From Pseudeuparius sepicola (lineage: Eukaryota; Arthropoda; Insecta; Coleoptera; Anthribidae), in contig OY987302.1 in assembly GCA_963920635.1 (NCBI GenBank), positions 38,939,500 through 39,003,499 of the forward strand: a DNA stretch of 64,000 nucleotides. The letters are read 5' to 3'. The position numbers were made by a program, and so were the translations under genes. The notes under the pieces are model-generated. The model did not search any database, was not told the origin of the DNA, and saw only the letters and a program-made list of their open reading frames with translations. Each line of letters opens with the position of its first letter. Position 1 is the first letter of the stretch. This document shows positions 45,860 through 56,098 of the stretch, piece after piece.

Positions 45860-46186
45860 CCGCTAAATGTAGAAAGGTTCCCGGTGATGTAGGTATTAAA
45901 GTTAGAAAAAAATTAGATGCTCTACTGTAGAAAACAATCAAGGGTTCAAATCTTTAATGTCAGTAAAGAGTATTTTTGATGGTAATAAATCATCCAACGA
46001 AGTTGCACCTTGGCCTTGTACCTTATTACCCAAATTAAAATATATATTGTCCTATTACATCGGCAGATGTTGAGAGAAGCTTTTCTATATATAAACATAT
46101 TTTTACCGACAGAAGGCAAAGATTTTTATCGGAAAACTTTGAAAAGTACTTAATCATAAATTCCTACTACACAATTTCAAATTAAA
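45860..46186 (+). pseudogene. hAT transposase C-terminal remnant, second family
   Basis: Reading VPGDVGIKVRKKLDALL, then after shifts SVKSIFDGNKSSNEVAPWPC and LLPKLKYIL, then PITSADVERSFSIYKHIFTD and RRQRFLSENFEKYLII with a stop. The (P)ITSADVERSFS...LTDRR...ENLEKY pattern is typical of one insect hAT group. At least two frameshifts and a stop are present; it is too broken to have appeared as one frame. Confidence 0.78.
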
Positions 46187-46394
46187 ATGTTTTCATAATT
46201 CTGCTTTAATATAGGTATTTTACGAAGTATTTCATGTATTTGTTTTTCTTTCATTTTTCTTAAAATAAACCCTTTCTCTAAAATCAGTTTTGGTGTTTTT
46301 TAAGGTATTTGTACATGTAATAGAAATGCATATTATTGCATATTTGGCCAAATAAATGCATATTATTGCATATTTTAAATAAAAATGATGCATA

Positions 46395-47116
46395 TACAGG
46401 GTGAGTCACATCTAAAGGCAGAGCCGAAAACACAAGGTAGAATTCACTAAAATAAGCACATACGCATAATAAACATTAGCTCAAAAACGCTTGGTTCTCC
46501 ATATGCAGCGTGTTGAAACTTTTAACATATATTTTTTAATTTCTTTCGAGCCCGTTTAGGAATTACAACAAAATTTAATACCTACATATTATGGGTTGTC
46601 ATTTTGTGCAATAATTTGGCCCTGTTCAGATGAGCAGCGGCGGATACAAATAATTTTATTTTAAATGCCAGCTTAATCACCTTGGCACTAGTTTAAAAAA
46701 TCCAAAGTTACGAAGAAACTGTACCAGAAATAAAAAATACCAAGAGGCGCTTTTTGTTCCAAATTGAATGGGCTCTCCAAAAAAAGGCAAAATTTTTGGT
46801 TTTGCACAGGACTGTATTCATTCTTTTACAATTATTTAGAGTAACTATTTGTATCTACGCCGCTGGTCATCTGAATGAGGCCAAATTATTGCACAAAATG
46901 GCAACCTACCGATGCATAATGTGTACCAAATTTGGTTGAAATTATTAAACTGGATCGAAATTTTTTTTAAAAATATGTTATTTTTGGAAAATTTTCAACA
47001 CGCTGTATATGGAGAACCAAGCGTTTTTGAGCTAATGTTTATTAAGCGTATGTGCTTATTGTAGCGAGTTCTACCTTGTGCTTTCGGCTCTGCCTTTAGA
47101 TGTGACTCACCCTGTA
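46395..47116. mobile_element. foldback element (TACAGGGTGAGTCACATCTA ends)
   Basis: 722 bp. The ends TACAGGGTGAGTCACATCTA/AAGGCAGAGCCGAAAACAC and their mirror are near perfect, and the arms extend inward (AACGCTTGGTTCTCCATAT is mirrored). Terminal TA. It is non-coding. Confidence 0.88.
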
Positions 47117-47270
47117 TATGCGCACATTTCGATTGAAATAATTAAATGCATATATTCCACCCTTTACTTATCAGAAAGACGTTTTTATGCAGCGCCAGCC
47201 GGAGTTTTGCAAATTGACTTGTCGGTATGAAGACATAATTAAATTTGGAAACTCAATTGTTCCTTATTCC

Positions 47271-48356
47271 TTACTGCATTAGTTCTGTGTCACCATCACT
47301 ATTATCCTCATCTAAACCTAAACTTATTATCAGTGGTTGAACATTTGTACGCATACACATATAAGAATTTTCCACCTTAATTACATGTTGTGTAGAGTTT
47401 TTCCAAATGTCCGCAGAGATGTTACTTACTACGTTCTTTATTAATTCTATTACGGATATATTTAATGTGGGAGAAATATTATTTCTTCTAATATTTGATT
47501 CTAATTGGTGCTATTTTAACTCAATGGGGTTAAAAATACAGTAGAAAGGGGGAAGACGCAACACTACATGTCCAATTTCAGCTGCAAGTTTGTCACATTA
47601 CAATAACGCTATTTTCTGGTATATTTTTCAAAAGACGATGTTCAAACCAATCTTCAAACAGTTTTGCGTCAGTGTCTTGGTGGTAATCTAAGGAAGAGAC
47701 TGCTATGTTTTTAGCTGAAAGCAAAAGACAGTTCGGAACAAACCCATTTTCTGAACCTGCATGAATTATCGTAATTCTTTTGCCTTCATTTGAAGGGGCC
47801 CTGGTTGGTTTGACAGTTTTGTGAAAAATCAACCCATCCTTTTTTTGCAGTGTCATGGGTATCAAACCAAGTTTCGTCTATGTAGATAATTGGGCGATTT
47901 TCTGCTCTATATTGTGTAATAGCTGTTAGATATTGATAACGCCATTCTCGTAAACGTTGAGATTCCATTAAAATTTGTCCCAATTAAATCCCATTTTGAG
48001 CAGCATTTTTCTAAGGGTCGTAATACCACAAGAAATGTTTGTTTCGTCGTTGATCAGCCTCTTCTTTAGGGAAACCAAGGTGGGTACAGATTGTTCTTCA
48101 TACATTTGGTAAATCTTTCTTCTTAATAAATCCACATCATACTCGTCAATACTTCTTATTGTGCCGGAGTCACTGCGCTTTTTTTGGGAATAATAGGTTT
48201 TAATATTATGTCCCTTACCGAAGTTAGAGGAGTATTTGTTAAGGCAGATGTCTTTGCTAAAGCATCTCTGGAATTATGGCCTCTTGCCAACAACGATTGA
48301 TACACATTTTTAATTATTTCTTTAGCATCAAGGGCAAAATGCTTTCTTCTGAACAT
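47271..48356 (-). pseudogene. IS630/Tc1-type DDE transposase, nearly full length, frameshifted
   Basis: The likely start is MFRRKHFALDAKEIIKNVYQ. A helix-turn-helix N-terminus, a winged-helix-like part (TIRSIDEYDVDLLRRKIYQM, then CGITTLRKMLLKMGFNW), and a DDE core follow. The core shows IIYIDETWFDTHDT (first Asp), then KPTRAPSNEGKRITIIHAGS and PENSVIVM. The second Asp region (usually MDNASYHS) is deleted there. RLPPFYCIFNPIEL carries the last catalytic Glu, and a C-terminal tail ends at the TAA. Frameshifts lie in an A7 run near 48183, near 47975 and near 47830. Many insects carry this transposase family. No inverted ends were identified. Confidence 0.85.
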
Positions 48357-50620
48357 GACACTAGATGACCCACTATCAGCACAAAGCACCACAACGCCAC
48401 ACTATAACACTAATACAACGCTGATACAATTAGCTATATTTATAAGTATAAAAAAAATACCTGCTTAAAATTGTATTTATATTATGAATTACGGTTCCTA
48501 CCCTGTAGGAAATTCCAGGCATTTTATGGTAAAAGGGATAATGACCGTTTTATGGTAGGCAAAAGATCAACGGTATAAATGCGTACGTACTATACCAAAA
48601 TACCTTTGCTTGCTATTAAATTCGTTGTAACAGACACATTTGCAGGTTTTTATTTTATAAAAGATTCTGCAACATTGAAGTTTTTAACATTAAAACATCC
48701 TGTGCATTTTCTCGTCATGTGGCGCCGCAGTGGCGATCGCTTGAATCAGCGCTATGCACATGTCTTTAATATAGTGGTGGTGGTCCAGTTATGGAAGGTA
48801 GTTCGTTTCACATATAAAGGTGGCTCAGAAAACGCTTAGCGAAAAGCAAAAGTAGATTTTGCTGTTTAATAATGCGATAAGCACCGAAGTTGTTTTGGTG
48901 CCTGAAGTTTGACTCTCCGAAGTACTCTGTAGAAATTTCGTGTAGTTATTGCAAGTTGGCCGAACCGCTGCAACACCGTCCATTAAATTCCGGTATAAAT
49001 TACCAGATCGGAGGGGAGAGGGTGTCGGCCGGGAGGCCATAGGCCCTCCGTACCCCCCGCCCCTCCATAATCCCGTAATCCGCGGTGTTCCCGACCGACT
49101 TGGTTGTTATTTCCCCGGCTAATCCTCGGGACAGCTGGCGGCGACAATGCGCCTCACCTGGGAGGATATGCACGCATGGTCTTCCCGCTAATCTCCACTT
49201 AAAAATTAGGCCGGTCCCGCTGCGGCTGGCCTCTCTTTGTTAGGATGGGTAGATGATGGCTTTATTTAGGGGGGTGCACTTCTGACTAGTGGGGTATGTT
49301 GGTGGTTTGGATAGAGCTTACGGGCAAATAATTATGTGGTGGAGCTCGATCATGATAATTTTTGTTTTATTTTGTTACATTTTGTTACCAGCTAAAAATA
49401 AAATATTTGAAAGTTTGAAGTATGTCTTATTATAAAATATAATGTAATTATGATAACATTCCATGGCTGACTATGTGAAAATTAAAAAAAAAATCACAAA
49501 ATTGACCATAGCTCTTTTATTTTTTATAATAACTATGCCGAGTATTATATCTTTGAAAGCTCATAAAATAGCCGATTTGATAAGGCCACTGCCAACTATG
49601 ATTTAGGTACTGTTAAAAAAACACAAGTTTATGTCATATTTCAAAAATCACAAACAACAAAAAAACGGGATTCGATTATCTTATTAAGTCCGAAATTATC
49701 TACAATTTTTCTTTATAATCAGAAATAAGGGAGCTACAGAGATCTGATGAAACAGCAAAAAATCACTCTTTATTATATTACAATGACCGGCAGAATATAC
49801 GCAACACATAGATATTTTTTTTCCTGCTCCCTCCCCCGAAAGTACACTTTACATACTCGCCAACAGGTCCGAAAGTGAAAGTCAAAAAGTATTGCTTAGC
49901 AACCCTTACGCAGCAAGGACCTTAAAACCATTAATAAAATATATGTGGCAACGCGAATCTTGCGTCAATTTTAATAGGTTTCACAACAATCGTTTTACAA
50001 ACTGGTTTTGATCATAAAGAACACGAATTATACCAAAGAAAAATTAATAATATCACTGTTTCTCTTGCGTCAAATAAGAGCCGCATAAAAGAAGAAATTT
50101 GACAGGCACCTTGCTACCAGTAGGGTGAGAGTACGCGATTAGTAATTCGTAGATCCAGCGTTCAAATCCCATACAAAGCTCAACATATTTTATATATTTT
50201 TTATTATCGCTGCATTCTGCCTCTTATATTTATCACTGATTATCATTTTCAGTAACTGAACAAAGCAGTGTGCACCCAGAAAATACGATTGGGGGGGGGG
50301 GGGGGGCAACTTAAAAAGTTTGAAGTATTGCATACAAAATATTTTATGATTAAAAGCAATTTCCAGGCCAGGTCTCGGATTGGGAAAATAATTGCCGAGA
50401 GTCGCACAGAGGACAGTACATCTACGATACCACCCTCGAGAAGTATGGGAGGTCTAGGGGGCACCTAGGGGGAGCGAGGCCCCCTGCTCCCCTAGGTGCG
50501 CGACTGGAACAAAGGTTATTTTGAAGATCAATATTACTCACAATCTACCCCATATGTCTTTAGAGCTTTATTCAAAGTACCTGAAATTGTCGGTAGCAGG
50601 AAAAATGTAATACATTGCAC

Positions 50621-50717
50621 GATGCGTAAGCTCTTTTTTGGCCTCGGAGGTTATTAAGGACCGAGGCAACGCTCGCGTTGCCTCGGTCTTTAAACAACCT
50701 CCTCTTACTTACGCATC
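50621..50717. repeat. short hairpin MITE
   Basis: GATGCGTAAG at the left pairs with CTTACGCATC at the right. The middle is a strong hairpin: CCGAGGCAACG, loop CTCG, CGTTGCCTCGG. 97 bp. Confidence 0.65.
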
Positions 50718-51337
50718 TGGCCTGTAAAAAACTATTATTTTGCGCCGAAATAAAAAACTGACTGAAACCAAAATAAGGTCTTGAAATCGTCATGCAGATA
50801 TCGCGGCAAACTTAAGTTCGACACAAGAGTAAAGCACCCGTATTTTGCGTCGTAGAGAAAAATGTGTAAGAGAAAGTTGTTTCCAATGAAAAAGCATATT
50901 ATGTATACCTAAATACTAAATCATGGCCTTCTATTAAAAAATTCACAGACCTCTCATCTTACGCAAGTACCTTAAGGGTATTGAAAATATCAGATACAAA
51001 TACAGATAAATACTAATACAGATAAATACTAAATCATGGCCTTCTATTAAAACATTCACAGACCTCGCATCTTACGCAAGAAAATACCAGATACAAATAA
51101 TCGAGCAAATAATTTTATTTTACACTGATTTTTATAATAATAGTTACAGTAAATAAATTTTACACATTCGCTGCAAGTGCACTTATGGCGAATTTTCAAC
51201 TAGAAAAACAGGAAAATTTTGTATTTTTTTAATTTAATAGAAATATCATACCAATAAAACATATACCTACATATATTTTGTTTAGCATGATATATCATGT
51301 TAACAAAAGGTATTACATAACATATTATAACATTTAG

Positions 51338-51491
51338 GCCTGGTTCATACAGCTTCTTTATCTTTTAATTTTTCTTTATCTTTAAGAAACATTAAATGTC
51401 ATTGGTCAGTTCAAATCAAGGGACAAATGCCATTGGTTATTTCTTAAAGATAAAGTAAAATTAAAAGATAAAGAAGCTGCATGAACCAGGC
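51338..51491. repeat. hairpin MITE (GCCTGGTTCATACAGC ends)
   Basis: GCCTGGTTCATACAGCTTCT continuing TTATCTTTTAAT is mirrored by ATTAAAAGATAAAGAAGCTG/CATGAACCAGGC. About 154 bp and non-coding. Confidence 0.75.
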
Positions 51492-53061
51492 TTAAAACAT
51501 TTTACTAAACATTAAAACGTAAACTATCAAATTTGATTAAACATATTCATATTATCATATTTCATCCAATAATTAAAACCTTAATTAAAAACTTCAATAA
51601 ATATTTCGAAAACAGTTTAATTTAGATGTACTTAGATCATCATTCCTAAAATAATGTAAAGTTTATGGCGGAGTTTAAAAATGTAATTATATATACATAA
51701 CACATGGTTTTCTACAAAAAATACTTAAGTCCGTTGTTGTGAAGCATGGACACTAAGTATTTTGCGTAACGCAACAACAAACTGCTTGTTCGACATATTT
51801 TCTGGGTTTTTACATATTCCTTATTAATAGCCACGGTCAGTAGGTATAAACGCGAATGAGTTGAAAAATTGTTAGAACTTGGTGGTGGAAAATTTCCTTC
51901 ACGGGCAAATGAAAAAACTGAAACTAAAATTATTATAAAAATTAAAAAAATATATATATAAGGCCATGATTTTGTATTTATGTATAATTTGTCATTGCAA
52001 ACAACTTTCTCTTATATTCTCTACGACACAAAATAGGGGTACTTTGATCTTGCGCTGTTTTAAGTTTTTGACTCGCCATCGTATAACTCTCATTTTTGCA
52101 TGTTGTTAATAAAATAAAAAAATATATATATATATTGCGACTATTGCAACAACCTAGAGAAACTTTTCCTTCGTAAATTCAAGGATTGAATCTGAAACCA
52201 TTCCTAACATCCCTTTCGGAATACTGCTTAAAGGTTAAATTTTTATTATTTAATTTCTTCTTCTGGACATGCTTTACTTTATGGAATCTATAAATTGGAA
52301 AGTGGGCACCGTATGATTGACGTATATTAAAATTTAGAGCGAGCAAAGGCTGAGAGGATTAGAGGATTCAACTCAACTACTAGAAGGTATATAGCAATAT
52401 ACCTAAAAAAAATATGGTTGGTAGATGATAACGTTGAGTCGATTAGTCAGGTACATCCTTTATCGTATTGCACCTAGAGAGAAATACCAGCTATAGTCAT
52501 GTTTCAAGGTAGATCGTTTTTCAATATAACTCTAGACCTTAAATATTAACTGAATTTAATTGAAGCAGGTTATCATCATGAATGCTAGTAAGGTCAAGCT
52601 AATTTTCTTATAGAAAACAAACAGACACTCCCAAAGCTTTTACTGTGTCATCTCTATATGTACAGCAGAACTATGTTTCCCTAACCTATACCAATAGTGT
52701 TAGTAAGGGCTACCAGAAATGTCAAGTGGCGTCAGTGTTGACACAGCGCGAAAACGATCGTAATAAAACACTATTTTTTGACAAACTCTTACTAAAAACT
52801 ATAAATTTGTACGCAATCATTATGCGAAGATGAACAGAAAAAGTTATTAGGCAAAACTTGTAATAATCGGTTTTTTCAAAAAATGCACCGTTATTTGCGT
52901 ATTGTCTCGGTCCCGTATTAAATATACCGGGTAATTCAGTCAGGATGTAAAAAATTTGAACCACAGGTGGAGAAAAATTAGCGTATATCTAATATGAATC
53001 AAAAATTTAAAAAAAATCTAAAATCAACCAAAAAATAAGAACATATTTTCAGAAGTGCATT

Positions 53062-53079
53062 TAATAATAATAATAATAA
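53062..53079. repeat. (TAA)6 microsatellite, left of the R4/Dong-type LINE
   Basis: Six TAA units directly before the LINE. An equal run of six units follows the element at 56078-56095. Confidence 0.85.
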
Positions 53080-56077
53080 CAGGGTGACAGGGCGCTGATG
53101 AGGCGGGCCCCTGTTGCACAAACAGCTACAGCCCAACAACAACACGAACATCTACAACATGGGAGCCAAACGAGAACTAGGGTTCCACCCACCGAAGGTG
53201 CTGCGCGGGAACTTCAGCCAGCGTTCACAGAGGCGGGATTACAACGACGACGCATGAAATGGACTGTGTCCATGAATGAATCGATTATGCGTATTTTTTA
53301 CAGGGTGACAAACTTAGGACAAGAGATGATCGGCTACCGACAACAACTGCATGCCGAGTTCTGCAGGGAGTTTCCACACATGCAAGTGTCTGAACAAAGA
53401 GTGTCAGATCAGTATCGAACTATTCTAAGAAATAACCGAATTCCAGAAACGCGACTTAACGCTATCAAACGGGAAGTTGAGCTAGAGATCCACATAGGGT
53501 TTCTACCGTGCTTTTAATTCTAGCGCCGATGCCACAAATGCGAGTTACCCTAGCAGAGAACAGGTCGACGGTTTCTGGAGAAATCAACTTGCCACACCAG
53601 GTCCATACAATGTCAGTGCAAGTTGGATCAGCGAAGAACGCGAGATGGGCCGGAACTATAGCCAGATGCAACACGAGCAATTCACAACCGCTGAGGTCTC
53701 CGATGTCATCAAGAATTCCCAGAACTGGAAGGCACCAGGTCCAGATCATCTCCAAAATTATTGGATTAAGAAGTTGTGGTGCACGCATGAACAGATAACT
53801 ACCTTAATTAATGAAGTCTTGTTCGATCCTCTGAAAATGCCATTATTTCTTACACAGGGTGCAACCTACCTGTTACCAAAAGACCAGCGGAATACGGATA
53901 ACCCTGCCAAGTACCGCCCAATAACCTGCTTGCCTACGCTGTACAAGATAATCACATCTTGCCTTACGCAGCGAATATATGCTCACTGCGAGCGGAACAA
54001 CATCATTGCAATGCAGCAGAAGGGCTGCTCGAAGGGCGCAATGGGATGCAAAGAGCAACTCATCATAGACTCTGTCATCTGCAACCAGGCTCATTCCAAG
54101 CAACGAAACCTCCACATGGCTTATGTGGACTACAGAAAAGCATTTGATTCCGTACCTCACGACTGGCTCACAGGTATCTTAAAGCTGTATAAAATAGATC
54201 ATCATACAGTTTCCTTTTTAGAACACGTTATGACAACCTGGCGCACTAAGATACAACTCAGAACCGCAGACAGTAACATCGAGACCGACACAATCAACAT
54301 CCGAAGAGGGATTTTCCAAGGAGATTCACTCAGTCCACTGTGGTTCTGCATGGCGATGAACCCTCTATCACATCGGTTGAACTCTACAAAATATGGCTTC
54401 GCTATCAAAAGCAACAACGCAGAAGCGATCAAGTTGAATCACCTATTATATATGGATGATTTAAAACTGATCGCAGCAACCAAAAACCAACTAACGCAAA
54501 TGCTTAAAATTGTAGAGGAGTTCTCCAGGGACATCGGAATGCTGTTTGGACTGGACAAGTGCCGCACCCTTAATATCCGGGGAAAGCTCGAACAAAGCGC
54601 ACACGAGATGCAGGACGGCCAGGAGATCGAAGCAATGAGCAAGGAAGATACATACAAGTATCTCGGGATGAAACAAGCTCAAAGGATAGACCATCGAACA
54701 ATGAAGACTGATTTAACGAATGAATTCATCAAGAGAGTAAGACAAGTAGTGCGAACTGATCTTAACAGCAGGAATTTGTTTAAGGCCCTGAACACGTATG
54801 CGTGCTCTGTACTCAGCTATTCGTTCGGAATAGTGAATTGGACCAACACGGACATCAACAACCTGCAACGAAAAGTTAGGACACTACTGACAAAAGCTCA
54901 TAAACATCATCCCCGTAGCGCCGTAGAAAGAACAACTCTGCCACGTCAACTAGGAGGAAGAGGATTGGCAGATCTCAGCAAGCAATTGGACCAACAAATA
55001 TTAAAGCTGCGTAATTATTTCTACAGGCAAGCCAACAGCTCCACACTACATAGGGCTATATGCGGAGCAGACGTCTCAACACCGCTACGTCTGACGGAAC
55101 ACGAGCGTCAAAATCACCACCGAACCGACAACGATAAACTACAGAGGTGGTTGGGGAAGCCGCTGCACGGGAGGCATCCTAACGAGGTTAACCAGGAACA
55201 TGTCGACAAGTTAGCGTCGAACTATTGGCTGACCTCGGGACGAATGTTCCCCGAGACGGAAGGCTTCCTACTGGCCATACAAGATCAGGTTATACCAGCT
55301 CGCAACTACCTAAAATTCATTGTAGGAGATGCATCGGTAGTGGATGACAGATGCAGATACGGGTGCCCAACTTCAGAAACAATCCAGCACATAACAGGAG
55401 GATGTCAGATGTTCGCATCAACGGAATATAAGGAACGACACGATTCGGTTGCCAAGATCTTGCACCAGGAACTGGCGGAAAAGCTACTGCTTGTGCAGGC
55501 AGAGAGGGTCCCATATTACAGCTACACACCGGAGCCTGTTCTTGAGAACAGCAACTACAAGATGTACTGGGATCGTACAGTTCTGACAGATCAACGAGTT
55601 GCCCATAACAGACCGGACCTTATAATAGTTGATAAAATTTCTAGGCAGACAACTCTGATTGATGTTGCCATCCCGAACAACAACAACCTGCGTGTGAAGC
55701 AAGTCGAGAAGATCGCGAAGTACAGAGATTTAGAAGAACGAATCAGAAGGCAATGGGAAATGGAGAACGTCCAGACGATTCCAATCATCATGTCAACAAG
55801 TGGTGTTATACCAAAAAGTTTGCTGAGAAACATCAAGGAGCTGGGTCTAACTGATAGTCTTTACAGGTCCATGCAGAAAGCGGTACTACTTGCGACAGCC
55901 CGAACCGTTAGGAAATTCATGGGGAATGCGGGATCGTCCAACAACGTCAATGTCACCTAGGGCCCGATAACATGGCAAGGGTCTCGTCCGAGCCAGATCC
56001 TTTTGGTATCCGGGATACCCGGGATCTGAGTGAATGTTCCCCGTAGAGGGAGTGCGAATGCCTTTTGGCTAAGTCGA
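53080..56077 (+). mobile_element. R4/Dong-type site-specific LINE inserted in a TAA repeat
   Basis: A 3.0-kb element of the early-branching LINE type: one ORF with central RT and C-terminal restriction-like endonuclease, a short 5' leader and about 115 bp of 3' UTR. It lies precisely between two (TAA)6 runs. Dong-type elements are known to target TAA repeats. Only one frameshift is apparent, so the copy is young. A missing zinc-finger region at the N-terminus may mean slight 5' truncation. Confidence 0.85.
53098..55960 (+). pseudogene. R4/Dong-type LINE polyprotein (RT and restriction-like endonuclease), one frameshift
   Basis: The N-terminal part (about 140 codons) contains RRRMKWTVSMNESIMRIFYR and FPHMQVSEQRVSDQYRTI, a DNA-binding-like region seen in this clade. 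A single extra T near 53500-53503 breaks the frame; the next frame is open from 53498, through the ATG at 53645, to the stop. In that last open part (771 codons) the RT has KAPGPDHLQ, MAYVDYRKAFDSVPHDW (about residue 160), GIFQGDSLSPLWF and LLYMDDLKLI (about 270; YMDD instead of YADD). CRYGCPTSETIQHITGGC (about 570) is the CCHC motif. RPDLIIVDK and LIDVAIPNNNN (about 660) belong to the PD-(D/E)XK endonuclease that cuts the target. Confidence 0.85.
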
Positions 56078-56095
56078 TAATAATAATAATAATAA
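56078..56095. repeat. (TAA)6 microsatellite, also the 3' tail of the CR1/L2-type LINE
   Basis: Six TAA units. Read on the minus strand they are the (TTA)n tail that follows AATAAAGG of the LINE at 56099-57880. Confidence 0.8.
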
Positions 56096-56098
56096 ATA

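Larger units (their letters stand above)
48357..53061. other. long spacer with small palindromes
   Basis: No convincing gene. About 49015-49260 is GC-rich (CCGTACCCCCCGCCCCTCC, CCGGTCCCGCTGCGGCTGG), resembling the 5' UTR of a LINE, but no ORF follows. Runs of G occur at 50291-50306. Around 50150-50180 GTTCAAATCCC looks like a tRNA-type B box. The rest is AT-rich. Confidence 0.4.

Noticed and set aside
50285..50310. Long G run as a structural (quadruplex) element
   Set aside because: A simple homopolymer; length is uncertain in assemblies and there is no sign of function.
53093..53130. Possible hammerhead or HDV-type ribozyme at the 5' end of the R4/Dong-type LINE (CTGATGAG at 53095)
   Set aside because: No GAAA with a matching stem follows, and I could not fold an HDV-type core by eye; a structure search would be needed.
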